A stretch of DNA of 64,000 bases from Burkholderiaceae bacterium (GTDB lineage Bacteria; Pseudomonadota; Gammaproteobacteria; Burkholderiales; Burkholderiaceae_C), in NCBI GenBank assembly GCA_016790515.1, contig JAEUOY010000036.1:1-64000 (forward strand). Reading direction: 5' to 3'. Below the pieces are notes generated by a model that searched no databases, was not told where the DNA came from, and was given only the letters and a program-made list of their open reading frames with translations. Each line of letters begins with the position of its first letter. The stretch's first letter is position 1. The position numbers were made by a program, and so were the translations under genes. This document shows positions 1-11,834 of the stretch, in pieces.

Positions 1-4
1 TGGG

Positions 5-526
5 TCAGACAATGAACTTCTGCGCCAGCCGGTCCGGGCCCATGTTGTCGTAGTCCTCGAAGGGCTGATGGATCCACGGGCTGGTGGGCAGGCGTTCGAC
101 GTAGTAGTCGGGCGTGTAGCTCGACGCGCCCTTGACCCAGATGACCGCAGAGCGCAGTTCGCTGATGGAGGGCATGCCGCGCAGCCGCTCCACCACGGCC
201 TGCAGCGTCACGCCCGAATCGGCCAGGTCATCGACCAGCAGCACGCGCCCGGCCAGTTCGCCCTTGGGCAGGGTGATGTACTTGGCGATGTCCAGCCGGC
301 CCTGGATGGTGCCGGCCTCGGCGCGGTACGAGCTGGTGGACATGATCGCCAGCGGCTTGTCGAACACGCGCGACAGCACATCGCCCGGGCGCATGCCGCC
401 GCGCGCCAGGCACAGGATCTGGTCGAAGGCCCAGCCCGAGTGCGCCACCTTCAAGGCCAGGCGCTCGATCAGCATGTGGTACTCGTCCCAGCTCACGTAC
501 AGGTGCTTGCCGTCGTCGGTGAGCAT
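5..526 (-). CDS. Phosphoribosyltransferase, purine-salvage type
   Basis: A 173-residue protein of the type I phosphoribosyltransferase fold. The signature PRPP-binding loop is visible as VLLVDDLADSGVTL near residue 95, with two acidic residues followed by D-S-G-V-T. Enzymes of this family move a ribose-phosphate from PRPP to a purine base in the cytosol. Hypoxanthine, xanthine or guanine are likely substrates but cannot be told from sequence alone. It lies 19 bp downstream of purA on the same strand, and AAGGAGA precedes its ATG at a good distance, so it is probably cotranscribed and acts in purine supply. Family assignment is firm; substrate is inference. Confidence 0.88.
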   Translation of the reverse strand: MLTDDGKHLYVSWDEYHMLIERLALKVAHSGWAFDQILCLARGGMRPGDVLSRVFDKPLAIMSTSSYRAEAGTIQGRLDIAKYITLPKGELAGRVLLVDDLADSGVTLQAVVERLRGMPSISELRSAVIWVKGASSYTPDYYVERLPTSPWIHQPFEDYDNMGPDRLAQKFIV

Positions 527-545
527 GCGCAGTCTCCTTCAGGGT

Positions 546-1928
<1,383 letters not shown>

Positions 1929-3092
1929 TCACAGCGCGCGCAGCACCCATTGGCCGTCGACCGCCACGAGTTCCCGGTCGCAGTCGAATTCCTCGCCCTC
2001 GTGCTCATGGCCGGGCAGGATGCAGACCACGGTCTCGCCCTGCCCGCGCAGGCGGCGCACCGCCTGGCGCAGCACCGCGTCCTCGCTCCAGGGCGCGCGG
2101 ATGCCGGTGCGGCGCTGCGGCGGCGCCGAGCTTGCCGCCAGCAGCTTCAGGTCGGCGGAAAAACCGACGGCCGGCCGGTTGCGGCCGAACACCGCGCCGA
2201 CCTCGTCGTAGCGGCCGCCGCGCAGCAGCGCATCGGCCGCGCCGGGCGCATAGACCGCGAAGCGGGCGCCCGAGTAGTAGGCGTAGCCGCCCATGTCGGC
2301 GAGGTCGAAGCCGACGCGCACGTCGGGGTGCGCGCGCCCCACCTGCCGGGCCAGCCAGGCCAGGTCATCGAGCGCCGCGACGATCATCGGCCGCGCTGGC
2401 AAGCACCGGCGCGCCTCGTCGAGCACGGACAGGTCGCCGTACAGGCCGGGCAGCGCCAGCAGGGCGCTGCGCGAATCGGCCGGGAACGGCGCCGACAGCC
2501 TGGCCAGCGCCGCGATGTCCTTGGCCGCCAGCGCCGCCACCACCTCGTTGAGCACGGCGGCCTCGACCGCCAGTCCCGACAGCACGCCGCGCACGATGCG
2601 CGCGTCGGCCAGGTCGAGCACCAGGTCGCTCAGGCCGGCGGCGCGCAGGCCGTCCAGCGCCAGGTCCTGCACTTCCAGGTCGGCCTCCAGGCCGGCATGG
2701 CCGTAGATCTCGGCACCCAGCTGCAGCGGTTCGCGGGTCGCTTGCACAGACTGCGGCCGGGTGTGCAGCACCGGCCCGCAATAGCACAGCCGGGTCACGC
2801 CGTCGCGGTTGAGCAGGTGGGCATCGATGCGCGCGACCTGCGGCGTGGCATCGGCGCGGATGCCCAGCGAGCGGCCGCTGAGCTGGTCGACCAGCTTGAA
2901 GGTGCGCAGGTCCAGCGCCCGACCGGTGCCGCTGAGCAGCGACTCCAGGTGCTCCAGCAGCGGCGGCATCACCAGCTCGAAGCCGTAACCGCGGGCCATC
3001 TCCAGCAGCGTGTGGCGCAGCGCCTCGAGGCGCCGGGCCTCGGCCGGCAGCACGTCGGCAATGTGCTCGGGCAACAGCCAAGCAGAGGACAT
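1929..3092 (-). CDS. hisZ: ATP phosphoribosyltransferase regulatory subunit HisZ
   Basis: HisZ is a catalytically inactive histidyl-tRNA-synthetase paralogue. It binds the short form of HisG to give a functional, histidine-sensitive ATP phosphoribosyltransferase at the first step of histidine synthesis. The 387-residue product shows class II synthetase-like blocks, including a motif-2-like region ending in [10 protein letters not shown]. The open frame runs on upstream well past 3092. I chose the ATG at 3092 ([10 protein letters not shown]) because homology begins there and the upstream part is antisense-like sequence over hflC. It sits between the DUF2065 gene and purA, its usual place in betaproteobacteria. 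Confidence 0.93.
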   Translation of the reverse strand: MSSAWLLPEHIADVLPAEARRLEALRHTLLEMARGYGFELVMPPLLEHLESLLSGTGRALDLRTFKLVDQLSGRSLGIRADATPQVARIDAHLLNRDGVTRLCYCGPVLHTRPQSVQATREPLQLGAEIYGHAGLEADLEVQDLALDGLRAAGLSDLVLDLADARIVRGVLSGLAVEAAVLNEVVAALAAKDIAALARLSAPFPADSRSALLALPGLYGDLSVLDEARRCLPARPMIVAALDDLAWLARQVGRAHPDVRVGFDLADMGGYAYYSGARFAVYAPGAADALLRGGRYDEVGAVFGRNRPAVGFSADLKLLAASSAPPQRRTGIRAPWSEDAVLRQAVRRLRGQGETVVCILPGHEHEGEEFDCDRELVAVDGQWVLRAL

Positions 3093-3166
3093 GGAAGAAA
3101 CCCGGGGGATTGAAACGGGCATTGTACCGGGGGGGCCAGGCCCGCCCGCCGCCTGACCGGGAGGCG

Positions 3167-3352
3167 TCAGCGCCAGAACAGCAGCATCAGCAGCCCGGCC
3201 AGCATGCTCGACAGGCCGATGAAGCGGATCTGGCCGTCGCTCATCCTGACCGCACGCTCGAACACCTGGCGCCAGGTCGCCGGGCTCAGGAAGGGCAGCA
3301 GGCCCTCGAACACCAGCATCAGCGCCAGTGCGCCCATCACCCAGTCGATCAT
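3167..3352 (-). CDS. DUF2065 small membrane protein
   Basis: A 61-residue protein with two hydrophobic stretches, residues about 4-22 and 44-60, separated by a short polar loop ([17 protein letters not shown]). This matches the DUF2065 (YjeT-like) family, small inner-membrane proteins of unknown function found near hflC and hflK in many proteobacteria. Here it follows hflC by 18 bp on the same strand. The context suggests a link to the HflKC membrane complex, but no function is established. Confidence 0.85.
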   Translation of the reverse strand: MIDWVMGALALMLVFEGLLPFLSPATWRQVFERAVRMSDGQIRFIGLSSMLAGLLMLLFWR

Positions 3353-3370
3353 GGCGGCCGACCGGCGAGA

Positions 3371-4279
3371 TCAGCGCCTGGCGGCAGGCGCCGCCGGCGC
3401 CGCCGCCGCGCCGCTGCCGGATCCGCGCATGGCCCTGAAGAAATCGCTCGACGGATCGACCACCATCACGTCGCTCTTGTTGCGGAAGCTCGCGCGGTAG
3501 GCGTCCAGGCTGCGGTAGAACTGGGCGAACTGCGGGTCGCGGCCGAAGGCATCGGCATACAGCGCCGAGGCCTTGGCGTCGCCCTCGCCCTTGACCTTCT
3601 GCGCGTCGCGGTAGGCCTCGGCGATGATCACCTCGCGCTGCTTGTCGGCATCGGCACGGATCTTCTCGCCCTCGGCGGCGCCCTGCGAGCGCAGTTCGTT
3701 GGCCACCTGCTTGCGCTCGGATTCCATGCGCCGGTAGACCGAGTCGGTGATGTCGGCGACGAAGTCGACGCGCTTGATGCGGACGTCGAGGATCTCGATG
3801 CCGAAGGCCTTGGCCTCGTCCTCGAGCCGCTTGCGCACGTCCTGCATCACCTTGTCGCGCTCGGTCGACAGCACCGCGCCGACGCGGCGCCTGGTGATCT
3901 CCTCGTTGAACGCGGCCTGCACCACCGGGCTCAGCCGGCTCTCGAGGTTGCGGATGTCGGTGCCGTTGTTGCGGATGAACTGGCGCGGCTCGGCGATGCG
4001 CCACTTCACGAGCCAGTCGATCACCAGGCTCTTCTTCTCGGCAGTGAAGATCGGCCGCGTCTCGGGGCTGTCCAGCGTCTGCACCCGCTTGTCGAGGAAG
4101 ACCACGTTCTGGAACGGCGGCGGCAGCTTGAACTTCAGCCCGGGTTCGGTGATGACTTCCTTGATCTCGCCGAGCGCGTAGACCGCGGCGAGCTGGCGCT
4201 GGTCGACGACGAACAGCGTCGACGACAGCAGCATGAGGGCCAGCAGGGCACCGGCGACGATGAGTCCGATTCGGTTCAT
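3371..4279 (-). CDS. hflC: HflC, SPFH/band 7 modulator of FtsH
   Basis: HflC pairs with HflK in a large inner-membrane assembly facing the periplasm that modulates the FtsH protease. The 302-residue product starts with one membrane segment (about residues 5-22, [15 protein letters not shown]) followed by a band 7 domain with a coiled-coil-rich second half. The C-terminus is alanine-rich. The gene starts 19 bp after hflK on the same strand, as expected for stoichiometric partners. Confidence 0.96.
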   Translation of the reverse strand: MNRIGLIVAGALLALMLLSSTLFVVDQRQLAAVYALGEIKEVITEPGLKFKLPPPFQNVVFLDKRVQTLDSPETRPIFTAEKKSLVIDWLVKWRIAEPRQFIRNNGTDIRNLESRLSPVVQAAFNEEITRRRVGAVLSTERDKVMQDVRKRLEDEAKAFGIEILDVRIKRVDFVADITDSVYRRMESERKQVANELRSQGAAEGEKIRADADKQREVIIAEAYRDAQKVKGEGDAKASALYADAFGRDPQFAQFYRSLDAYRASFRNKSDVMVVDPSSDFFRAMRGSGSGAAAAPAAPAARR

Positions 4280-4298
4280 GGGGGAGGAGCCTGTTGGG

Positions 4299-5624
4299 TC
4301 AGCGGCCGTCGCGGTCGCGGCTGCGGCCGCCGTCGCGCGAGCGGGCGTCGGCGCCGGCGGCGGCGGCGGTATCGGCGGGCAGGGTGGCGGCGGCTGGCGC
4401 CTGCGGCACCACCTGCATGCCGCCGCCCGGCGCGGCCTGCTGGATCAGCTTGTCCAGCGGTAGGTACAGCAGGTTGCTGCCGTTGCGACTGTCGACCATC
4501 ACCTTGCTGACGTTCGAGTAGACCTGCTGCATCGTGTCGAGGTAGAGGCGGTCGCGCGTGACCGCCGGCGCCTTCTGGTACTCGGTCAGCACCGAACGGA
4601 AGCGCTGTGCGTCGCCCTCGGCCTGCGCCACCACCCGCTGGCTGTAGCCCTGGGCCTCCTCGAGCAGCCGAGCGGCGGTGCCGCGGGCCTTAGGGATCAC
4701 GTCGCTGGCGTAGGCCTGGCCCTCGTTCTTGAAGCGGTCGCGGTCGGCGCCGGCCTTCAGCGCATCGTTGAACGCGGCCTGCACCTGCTCGGGCACCTGC
4801 ACGTTCTGCAGGTTGACGTTGACGATCAGGATGCCGGCCTTCAGCCGGTCGAGCTGGCCCTGGATCGACTTGACCAGCTCGGCGGCGATCGCGTCGCGCG
4901 CCTCGTACAGCACCGAATCGACCTTGCTCTTGCCGACGATCTCGCGCACCGCCGATTCGGCGGCCTGCACCACCGCGTTGTCGGGGTCGCGGTTCTCGAA
5001 CAGGAAGGCCTTGGCCTCCTTCAGCCGGTACTGCACGGTGAAGCGGATGTCGACGATGTTCTCGTCCTGCGTCAGCATCGACGAATCGCGCAGCCCGGTG
5101 GCCTGGGTCACGTTGGCGCGGCCGATCTCGGCGGTGCGCAACTGGGTGACGGCCACCGTCTCGTGGCCCTGGAACGGGTACGGAAAGCGCCACTGGAAGC
5201 CGGCATCGACGGTGCTGGTGTAGCGGCCGAAGGTGGTGACGATCGCCTGCTGGCCTTCCTGCACGATGAAGAAGCCGCTGCCGAGCCAGACCACCGCGAC
5301 GACGAAGCCGATCAGGCCGACACCGATGCCGGCGCTCTTCATGTCGGGCTGGAACGACGGGCCGCCGTTGTCGCCACCCTCCGGGTCGCGCTGCGGCCGC
5401 GGGTTGCCGCCGCCCTTGCCGTTGAACAGGCCGCTCAGCTTGCGATTGAAGTCGCGCCAGAGTTCGTCGAGGTCGGGCGGGCCGTCGTTGCGGCCCGCCT
5501 GCAGCGGCCGCGGCCGCCGCAACACGCCGCCCAGAAGCGCCCGGGCCGCCAGGCTCAATGCCGACAGTCGGGCGCCCAGCGGGGCGGCGGCAGAGTCGTT
5601 CATGGGTTCAGCGTGTGGGGTCAT
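4299..5624 (-). CDS. hflK: HflK, SPFH/band 7 modulator of FtsH
   Basis: HflK is the partner of HflC in the FtsH-associated membrane complex. The product has a polar N-terminus of about 95 residues rich in Gly, Pro and Arg, one membrane segment at about residues 97-118, then a band 7 domain, and ends in a low-complexity Arg/Asp tail. The open frame extends into hflX; I placed the start at the ATG at 5624, which overlaps the hflX stop as ATGA. A second in-frame ATG at 5603 (MNDSAAAPLG) is an equally plausible start, as neither has a clear ribosome-binding site. Confidence 0.95.
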   Translation of the reverse strand: MTPHAEPMNDSAAAPLGARLSALSLAARALLGGVLRRPRPLQAGRNDGPPDLDELWRDFNRKLSGLFNGKGGGNPRPQRDPEGGDNGGPSFQPDMKSAGIGVGLIGFVVAVVWLGSGFFIVQEGQQAIVTTFGRYTSTVDAGFQWRFPYPFQGHETVAVTQLRTAEIGRANVTQATGLRDSSMLTQDENIVDIRFTVQYRLKEAKAFLFENRDPDNAVVQAAESAVREIVGKSKVDSVLYEARDAIAAELVKSIQGQLDRLKAGILIVNVNLQNVQVPEQVQAAFNDALKAGADRDRFKNEGQAYASDVIPKARGTAARLLEEAQGYSQRVVAQAEGDAQRFRSVLTEYQKAPAVTRDRLYLDTMQQVYSNVSKVMVDSRNGSNLLYLPLDKLIQQAAPGGGMQVVPQAPAAATLPADTAAAAGADARSRDGGRSRDRDGR

Positions 5625-6922
5625 GTCGAAGCCGATGGTAACGGGGCGTCCTGTTCCGCCGCTTCGGCGCGGGGGGCGACGACGGACTCTGCGAGCGGCG
5701 AAGTTGGGGTCTCGCCCGGCGGTTTCAAGCCCGCGCCCGACGCGGCCACGGCGATCATCGCGCGCAGCGTGTCCAGCCCGGTGCCGCGCAGCGCGCTGAC
5801 GAACACCCGCGGCAGCGCAGCACCGCCGGGGCGCTCGACCCAGTCCTGCAGCTGGCGCGGCAGCGGCTCCACGCGGTCGAGCTTGTTGTAGACCAGGATC
5901 TGCGGCACCCCGGCGGCGCCGATCTCCTGCAGCACCCGGTCGACCTCGTCGCGCTGTTCCTGCAGCACCGGGCTGGCCGCGTCGATCACGTGCAACAGCA
6001 GGTCGGCATCGGCCGCCTCCTGCAGCGTGGCCTCGAAGGCCTCGACCAGCTTGTGCGGCAGGTCGCGGATGAAGCCGACGGTGTCGGACAGCGACACGGT
6101 GCCGCCCAGCGCCTCGAGGTAGAGCGAGCGGGTGGTCGTGTCGAGCGTCGCGAACAGCTGGTCGGCGGCATAGGCGCGGGCCTTGACCAGCGCATTGAAC
6201 AGCGTGCTCTTGCCGGCGTTGGTGTAGCCGACCAGCGAGACGCGGAAGCTGCCGCTCTTGTGGCGCGCCTGGCGCTGCGTGCTGCGCTGGCGCTTGACCT
6301 TGATCAGCCGCGCCTTCAGCGACTTGACGCGCTCGGCGATCATGCGCCGGTCGAGCTCGATCTGCGCCTCGCCCGGGCCGCCGCGCTGCCCGGCGCCGCC
6401 GGTCTGGCGCTCCAGGTGGCTCCAGCGCCGAACCAGGCGCGACGACAGGTACTGCAGCCGGGCAAGCTCGACCTGCAGCTTGCCCTCGTGGCTTTGCGCG
6501 CGCTGGGCGAAGATTTCCAGGATCAGTGCGGTGCGGTCGGCCACCGCGACGCCGAGCGCGCGCTCGAGGTTGCGCTGCTGCGCCGGCGACAGGGCCTGGT
6601 CGAAGATCACGCATTCGGCGCCGTGCATCTGCACCAGGGTCTTGATCTCGTCGGCCTTGCCGCTGCCGACGAACAGCGCCGGGTCGGGCGCCTTGCGGCG
6701 GGCGATGACCCGCTCGCAGGGGACGTCGCCGGCGCTCTCGGCCAGCAGCGCCAGTTCGTCGAGGCTGGGGTCGAAATGCTGGCCGTCGCCGAAGTCCACG
6801 CCCACCAGCACCACCCGCGCCGGAACCGCGCCGGTGGGCGACGAGCTCACCCGATGCTCGGGACTCGGGAGGGCGGGGAGGGCGGCGGCCTCGGCGGGAC
6901 GGGTGCCGGACTTCGGGCTCAA
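5621..6922 (-). CDS. hflX: Ribosome-associated GTPase HflX
   Basis: HflX is a GTPase that binds the 50S subunit and can split stalled ribosomes. The 433-residue product has an N-terminal HflX domain, a glycine-rich linker and helical segment ([20 protein letters not shown]), and a G domain with P-loop [12 protein letters not shown] near residue 235 and a DTVGF G3 motif. The tail after the G domain is short and low-complexity. Its ATG overlaps the hfq stop by four bases and its stop overlaps the hflK ATG, so hfq-hflX-hflK form a coupled chain. Confidence 0.96.
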   Translation of the reverse strand: MSPKSGTRPAEAAALPALPSPEHRVSSSPTGAVPARVVLVGVDFGDGQHFDPSLDELALLAESAGDVPCERVIARRKAPDPALFVGSGKADEIKTLVQMHGAECVIFDQALSPAQQRNLERALGVAVADRTALILEIFAQRAQSHEGKLQVELARLQYLSSRLVRRWSHLERQTGGAGQRGGPGEAQIELDRRMIAERVKSLKARLIKVKRQRSTQRQARHKSGSFRVSLVGYTNAGKSTLFNALVKARAYAADQLFATLDTTTRSLYLEALGGTVSLSDTVGFIRDLPHKLVEAFEATLQEAADADLLLHVIDAASPVLQEQRDEVDRVLQEIGAAGVPQILVYNKLDRVEPLPRQLQDWVERPGGAALPRVFVSALRGTGLDTLRAMIAVAASGAGLKPPGETPTSPLAESVVAPRAEAAEQDAPLPSAST

Positions 6923-7161
6923 GTCGGCTCGGCCGGCTCGTTGGCGTGGAAGTTCACCGGACGGCCCGGCACCACGGTGGAGATCGCGTGCTTGTAGACC
7001 ATCTGCGTCACGGTGTTGCGCAGCAGGACGACATACTGGTCGAACGACTCGATGTGCCCCTGCAGCTTGATGCCGTTGACCAGGTAGATCGAGACCGGCA
7101 CATGCTCCTTGCGCAACAGGTTCAGGAAGGGGTCTTGTAGGAGTTGCCCTTTGTTGCTCAC
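6919..7161 (-). CDS. hfq: RNA chaperone Hfq, GTG start
   Basis: Hfq is the hexameric Sm-like RNA chaperone that pairs small RNAs with mRNAs. The 80-residue product carries Sm1 ([18 protein letters not shown]) and Sm2 (VYKHAIST) motifs. The conserved N-terminus [12 protein letters not shown] begins at a GTG at 7161, preceded by GGAG at a suitable distance. A longer reading from an ATG at 7206 adds 15 unconserved residues and is unlikely. Its stop overlaps the hflX start. Confidence 0.96.
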   Translation of the reverse strand: MSNKGQLLQDPFLNLLRKEHVPVSIYLVNGIKLQGHIESFDQYVVLLRNTVTQMVYKHAISTVVPGRPVNFHANEPAEPT

Positions 7162-7224
7162 GATATGACTCCGTGTTGAAAAGTGTCGATGCGAAGACCT
7201 TATCACATCAGGGAAAGTGCTAGG

Positions 7225-7240
7225 GTGCCGGATTCGGCAC
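7225..7240 (-). terminator. Small hairpin between der and hfq
   Basis: A perfect 6-bp inverted repeat (GTGCCG/CGGCAC) with a 4-base loop lies between der and hfq. On the minus strand it follows the der stop and is followed, after a short gap, by a weak TTTCCC run. It may slow or end transcripts from der. It is a poor classical terminator because the U tract is short and displaced. The rest of the 103-bp gap could hold an hfq promoter, but I see no convincing hexamers. Confidence 0.3.
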
Positions 7241-7264
7241 GCCGAAAGGAACGAGCACCGGCCG

Positions 7265-8602
7265 TCAGACCTTGGCTTCGTCGAAAGGGTTCCGTGACGA
7301 CTTGAATTCGATGCGCAGCGGCGTGCCGGTGAGCTTGAAATGCTCGCGCACGCGGCCTTCGAGGTAGCGCCGGTAGGCGTCGGTCACATGCTCGAGCCCG
7401 TTGCCGTGGATCACGACGATCGGCGGGTTCTGGCCGCCCTGGTGGGCATAGCGCAGCTTCGGCCGGAACGCGCCGGCGCGCTGCGGCGCCTGGTGCTGCA
7501 CCGCCTCCTGCAGCAGCCGGGTCAGCACCGGCGTGGGCATCTTGCGGGTCGCCGAGGCATGGGCGTCGGCGATCGCCTTCCACAGCGGCCCGAGGCCCTG
7601 GCGCTTCAGCGCCGAGATGTGCAGCAGCGGCGCGAACTTCAGGAACGCCAGCCGCTGCTCGACCGAGCGCTCGAACATCTGGCGCTGGTAGGCATCGACC
7701 GCATCCCACTTGTTGACCGCCACCACCACCGCGCGGCCGCTCTCGAGGATGTAGCCGGCGATGTGCGCGTCCTGGTCGGACACGCCCTGGGTGGCGTCGA
7801 TCAGCAGCAGCACGACGTTGGCGTCGGCGATCGCCTGCAGCGTCTTGACGACCGAGAACTTCTCGATCGCCTCGAACACCCTGCCCTTGCGGCGCAGCCC
7901 GGCGGTATCGATCAGCTCGAACTTCTGCCCCGCGCGCTCGAACGGCACGCTGATCGCATCGCGCGTGGTGCCGGGCTGGTCGAAGGCGACCAGTCGCTGC
8001 TCGCCGAGCCAGGTGTTGATCAGCGTGCTCTTGCCGGCGTTGGGCCGGCCGGCCACCGCGAGGCGGATCGGCTTGCCGGCGCTGGCCTCGTCGGCCTCCT
8101 GTCCGGGCTCGGGGAAGTCGCGCAGCGCCGCATCGAGCAGGCTGCGGATGCCCTGGCCATGCGCGGCCGAGACCGGGTGCGGCTCGCCGATGCCGAGTTC
8201 GTGGAATTCGGCCAGCTGCGGCGATTCGACCAGGCCCTCGGCCTTGTTGACCGCCAGCAGCACCCGCTTGTTGGCGCCGCGCAGGTAACGCGCGATGTCG
8301 TGGTCCTGGCCCGCGACGCCGGTGCGCGCGTCGACGACGAAGATCACCGCGTCGGCCTCGGCCACCGCGGCCTTGGTCTGCTCGGCCATCATCGCGACGA
8401 TGCCGGCAGGCTTGTCGGGCTCGAAACCGCCGGTGTCGACGACGATGAACTCGCGCCCGGCATGCCTCGCGTCGCCGTAGTGGCGGTCGCGCGTCAGACC
8501 GGCGAAGTCGGCGACGATCGCGTCGCGGCTCTTCGTGATGCGGTTGAACAGCGTCGACTTGCCGACGTTCGGCCGGCCGACCAGCGCGATGACCGGCTTC
8601 AT
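7265..8602 (-). CDS. der: Ribosome biogenesis GTPase Der (EngA)
   Basis: Der is an essential double GTPase for 50S subunit assembly. The 445-residue product has two tandem G domains, with P-loops [12 protein letters not shown] near residue 8 and [12 protein letters not shown] near residue 190. A KH-like C-terminal domain follows, ending in a basic tail. Its ATG lies one base after the bamB stop (TGAGATG arrangement), so bamB and der are surely cotranscribed. The bamB-der pairing is common to beta- and gammaproteobacteria. Confidence 0.97.
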   Translation of the reverse strand: MKPVIALVGRPNVGKSTLFNRITKSRDAIVADFAGLTRDRHYGDARHAGREFIVVDTGGFEPDKPAGIVAMMAEQTKAAVAEADAVIFVVDARTGVAGQDHDIARYLRGANKRVLLAVNKAEGLVESPQLAEFHELGIGEPHPVSAAHGQGIRSLLDAALRDFPEPGQEADEASAGKPIRLAVAGRPNAGKSTLINTWLGEQRLVAFDQPGTTRDAISVPFERAGQKFELIDTAGLRRKGRVFEAIEKFSVVKTLQAIADANVVLLLIDATQGVSDQDAHIAGYILESGRAVVVAVNKWDAVDAYQRQMFERSVEQRLAFLKFAPLLHISALKRQGLGPLWKAIADAHASATRKMPTPVLTRLLQEAVQHQAPQRAGAFRPKLRYAHQGGQNPPIVVIHGNGLEHVTDAYRRYLEGRVREHFKLTGTPLRIEFKSSRNPFDEAKV

Positions 8603-8603
8603 C

Positions 8604-9743
8604 TCATTCCGGCCGGAACGCGAACAGCCCGCCGTTGCGCGTGACCACCAGCATCGTGCTGCCCGACAGCACCGGCTGCGCGGCCACCGGCGAACCGTCG
8701 GTGGGCAGGCGCAGCAGGGTCTTGCCGGACTCGCGGTCGAGGAAGTGCACGATGCCCTCGAGGTCGCCGAACATCACCGTCCTGCCGGCCGACAGCGGTG
8801 CGCTGAGCGAGCGGTACAGCAGCCGCTCGTTGGTCCAGGCCAGCTCGCCGCCGGCGGTCTTCCAGGCGCTGAGCCGGTCGGAGCCGTCGGCACCGAACAG
8901 GAAGTCGGCATCGCCGCCGATCGCCTTCTGGCCGCCGGCGATGCGGCTCCAGCGCAGGCTGGCGCGGTCTGGTCCCGTGATCGACACGCAGCCCACGGCG
9001 GTCTGGAACGCGCGGGCGCACAGCGAGTCGCCCAGGCGCAGCGGCGGGCCGACCAGGTCGTTCAGCCGCTCGACCTCGTTGGTGCCGCGCGGCGCGGTCA
9101 GCGGCACCTCCCAGCGCACGCTGCCGGTGGTCGGGTCCAGCCCCAGCATCTGTGCGCCGACGCCGGCCACCAGCGTGTTCTTGAACGGCGCCAGCACGCC
9201 CGGCTGGGCCAGCGTCAAGGCCTCGCCCGGGCGCTGGAAGGTCCACAGCCGGCGGCCGTCGACCGCGTCGAAGGCGTGCACGGCACGGTCGACCCCCAGC
9301 ACGAAGACCCGCTCGCCGGCCACCAGCGGCGCGGTGGTGGTGCGCGAGGCCAGCCGGGTCGACCAGCGCGGCGCGCCCTGGTCCATCACCACCAGCTCGT
9401 TGTTGACGGTGACGACCGCGGCGACGCGGCCGTCGCTGCCGACGCCGGCCGACAGCAGGTTGCCGGCGCTGCCGCGCCAGCGCTGCGCGCCGGTCTGGGC
9501 GTCGAGCGACAGCACCGTGCCGTCGCCGCCGGCAACGATGAAGGCGCCGTCGCGCACCGTCATCGCCAGGGGGAACTGCACCGAGCCGACCGCTGCGCGC
9601 CAGACCTGGCGGCCGGCGATCTGCGCCTCGACCGAATCCAGCTTGGTCGGCGGCGGCCGGTCGGCGCCGCAACCCAGCAGCGCCGCGACCAGCAGCGCCG
9701 ACGCCGCTGCCCGGCCGCCGCGGCCCAGCCTGCCCAGTCTCAC
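8604..9743 (-). CDS. bamB: Outer-membrane assembly lipoprotein BamB, GTG start
   Basis: BamB is the beta-propeller lipoprotein of the BAM complex that inserts beta-barrel proteins into the outer membrane. The product has an N-terminal signal with basic residues, hydrophobic [11 protein letters not shown] and a lipobox cysteine near residue 26, followed by PQQ-type propeller repeats with recurrent Ala-Trp-x-Gly-like blades. The frame is open far upstream; I chose the GTG at 9743, which overlaps the yfgM stop as GTGA and gives a proper lipoprotein signal. The product is 379 residues, normal for BamB. Confidence 0.94.
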   Translation of the reverse strand: MRLGRLGRGGRAAASALLVAALLGCGADRPPPTKLDSVEAQIAGRQVWRAAVGSVQFPLAMTVRDGAFIVAGGDGTVLSLDAQTGAQRWRGSAGNLLSAGVGSDGRVAAVVTVNNELVVMDQGAPRWSTRLASRTTTAPLVAGERVFVLGVDRAVHAFDAVDGRRLWTFQRPGEALTLAQPGVLAPFKNTLVAGVGAQMLGLDPTTGSVRWEVPLTAPRGTNEVERLNDLVGPPLRLGDSLCARAFQTAVGCVSITGPDRASLRWSRIAGGQKAIGGDADFLFGADGSDRLSAWKTAGGELAWTNERLLYRSLSAPLSAGRTVMFGDLEGIVHFLDRESGKTLLRLPTDGSPVAAQPVLSGSTMLVVTRNGGLFAFRPE

Positions 9744-10414
9744 TTGGCGGCCCCCGAGGCCGCAGCAGGCGCTGCCGGCGGCGCGGCCAGCGCCGTCAGC
9801 TTGGCCTCGACCAGGCGCCGGTAGTCGAGCTTGTCGTCCATCTGGCTCCAGGCCGCCTGGTAGGCGGCCCGGGCCTCGGCCTTCTTGCCCTGGGCCAGCA
9901 GCACGTCGCCGCGGCGGTCGGCGACCAGCGCGGCGAAGTCCTTGGCGCTGGCGGCGTCCAGCGTCTTCAGCGCCTCGTCGTACTGCTTGGCGTCGAGCAG
10001 CACGCCGGCCAGCCGCAGGCGGGCGATCGTGCGGTATTCGTCCTCGGCCGCCTTGTCGGCAACCCAGCCCAGGCTGGCCTTCGCGGCATCGGCCTGGCCC
10101 TTCTCGTACTGCAGGCGCGCCGCCAGCAGCCCGCCCTGGCCGGTCAGCGTGGTGCCGGGAAAGCGCTCCTTCATGTCGTTGAAGACGCGCCCGGCCCGGT
10201 CGACATCGCCGGCCGAGGCGGCCTTGTCGAGCTCCTCGAACATCGCGGCGGCCTTGGCGGCCTGGTCGCGCTGGTACCAGCCCCAGGCGTTCCAGCCCGC
10301 GTAGGCCAGCAGGCAGGCAGTGACCACCCAGGTGATCAGGTTGCCCCATTGCTTCCAGAACGCCTTGAGGTCGTCGAGTTGTTCCTGCTCCTGCAGGTCG
10401 AGGGTGTTCGCCAT
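9740..10414 (-). CDS. yfgM: YfgM-like membrane-anchored TPR protein
   Basis: A 224-residue protein with a short cytoplasmic N-terminus, one membrane segment at about residues 27-44 (ITWVVTACLLAYAGWNAW) and a periplasmic TPR-like helical domain. This is the YfgM family (TPR_21), an ancillary SecYEG-associated factor thought to hand secreted proteins to periplasmic chaperones. The tail is Ala/Pro-rich. It lies between hisS and bamB, its standard neighbours, and overlaps the bamB start. Confidence 0.92.
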   Translation of the reverse strand: MANTLDLQEQEQLDDLKAFWKQWGNLITWVVTACLLAYAGWNAWGWYQRDQAAKAAAMFEELDKAASAGDVDRAGRVFNDMKERFPGTTLTGQGGLLAARLQYEKGQADAAKASLGWVADKAAEDEYRTIARLRLAGVLLDAKQYDEALKTLDAASAKDFAALVADRRGDVLLAQGKKAEARAAYQAAWSQMDDKLDYRRLVEAKLTALAAPPAAPAAASGAAK

Positions 10415-10451
10415 GTGGCCGTTGTCTCTGCGCTGAAAACCAGGAGGCGGA

Positions 10452-11738
10452 TTATGCGGTGCGCAACTCCTGCGCCCAGTCGGCCAGCGTGGCCAGCGGG
10501 CGCAGCACCTGCGGCGCGGCGGCGTCGCGCAGCGGCTTGACCGCGACCATGCCCTGCGCCAGCTCGTTGCCGCCGAAGACCAGCGCGTGGCGCGCGCCGC
10601 TGGCGTCGGCCTTCTTGAACTGCGACTTCATGCTGCCCAGGCCGGCGGCGCCGCCGGCGTGCATCACCACCGACAGGCCCACCGCGCGAAGCGCCTCGAC
10701 GGCGGCGATCGCCGGGCCCAGCGCCGCCGCGTCGGGCAGCACCGCATAGGCGTCGGGCGCGCTGGCCGGGCCGTCGATGCCGCTTTGCTGCAGCAGGTCG
10801 AGCACGCGTTCCAGCCCCATGCCCCAGCCGACGCCGGGCGCCGGCCTGCCGCCGATCATCTCGACCAGGCCGTCGTAGCGGCCGCCGCCGCAGATCGTGC
10901 CCTGGGCGCCGAGCCTGGGCGTGATCCACTCGAACACCGTGTGGGTGTAGTAGTCCATGCCGCGCACCAGGCGCGGGTTCACCGTGAACGGCTGGCCGAC
11001 CGCCGCCAGCGCCGACCTGACCGCGTCGAAATGCTTCAGCGAGGCCTCGCCGAGGAAGCCGATCAGCTGCGGCGCGGCATCGACCAGGTCCTGCATCGCC
11101 GGGTTCTTGGTGTCGAGGATGCGCAGCGGGTTGCGGTGCAGCCGGCGCTTGGCCTCGGCGTCGAGCAGTTCGGCATTCGCCTCGAAGTGGGCGATCAGCG
11201 CGGCGCGGTGGGCCTTGCGTTCGTCGAGCAGCCCCAGGCTGTTGATCTCCAGCCGCACCTCGGCCAGGCCCAGGTCGCGCCACAGCGCGCGGGCCATCAG
11301 GATCACCTCGGCGTCGGTCTCCGGCCCGCCGAAGCCCAGCGCCTCGACGCCGACCTGGTGGAACTGGCGGTAGCGCCCGCGCTGCGGCTTCTCGTGGCGG
11401 AACATCGGCCCGATGTAGAACAGCCGCTTGCCGCCGTCGTAGAGCATCGAATGCTCGATCGCCGCGCGCACCACGCCGGCGGTGTTCTCGGGCCGCAGCG
11501 TCAGCGGGTCGCCGTTCATGCTGTCGATGAACGAGTACATCTCCTTCTCGACGATGTCGGTCACCTCGCCGAGGCCGCGCACGAACAGCGGCGTCGGCTC
11601 GACGATCGGGGTGCGGATGTTGCGGTAGCCGTAGCGGCGCATCAGCGCGCGCACGGTGTCTTCCAGCCATTCCCAGCGCGCCGATTCGGGCGGCAGGATG
11701 TCGTTCATGCCTTTGACGGCTTGCAGCGGTTCGGCCAT
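10452..11738 (-). CDS. hisS: Histidyl-tRNA synthetase
   Basis: HisS charges tRNA-His. The 428-residue protein shows the class II core: motif 2 region [16 protein letters not shown] near residue 112, the histidine-binding block [13 protein letters not shown] near residue 257, and motif 3 GMGLERVL near residue 305. A C-terminal anticodon-binding domain follows. It lies between ispG (96 bp upstream) and yfgM on the same strand. Its paralogue hisZ is about 8 kb away in the same run. Confidence 0.97.
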   Translation of the reverse strand: MAEPLQAVKGMNDILPPESARWEWLEDTVRALMRRYGYRNIRTPIVEPTPLFVRGLGEVTDIVEKEMYSFIDSMNGDPLTLRPENTAGVVRAAIEHSMLYDGGKRLFYIGPMFRHEKPQRGRYRQFHQVGVEALGFGGPETDAEVILMARALWRDLGLAEVRLEINSLGLLDERKAHRAALIAHFEANAELLDAEAKRRLHRNPLRILDTKNPAMQDLVDAAPQLIGFLGEASLKHFDAVRSALAAVGQPFTVNPRLVRGMDYYTHTVFEWITPRLGAQGTICGGGRYDGLVEMIGGRPAPGVGWGMGLERVLDLLQQSGIDGPASAPDAYAVLPDAAALGPAIAAVEALRAVGLSVVMHAGGAAGLGSMKSQFKKADASGARHALVFGGNELAQGMVAVKPLRDAAAPQVLRPLATLADWAQELRTA

Positions 11739-11834
11739 GGTGCGGTGGGGCCCGGCGGTCGGGCCCGGTTCAGGACGAGAACAGGCCTGGCGCGGCCAGG
11801 CAGGACAGGCGGTGGGGGCGGACGCGGTGACGCG

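Noticed and set aside
6919..7206. 95-residue reading of Hfq from an upstream ATG
   Set aside because: The first 15 residues are not Hfq-like; the GTG at 7161 with a GGAG site matches the conserved N-terminus.
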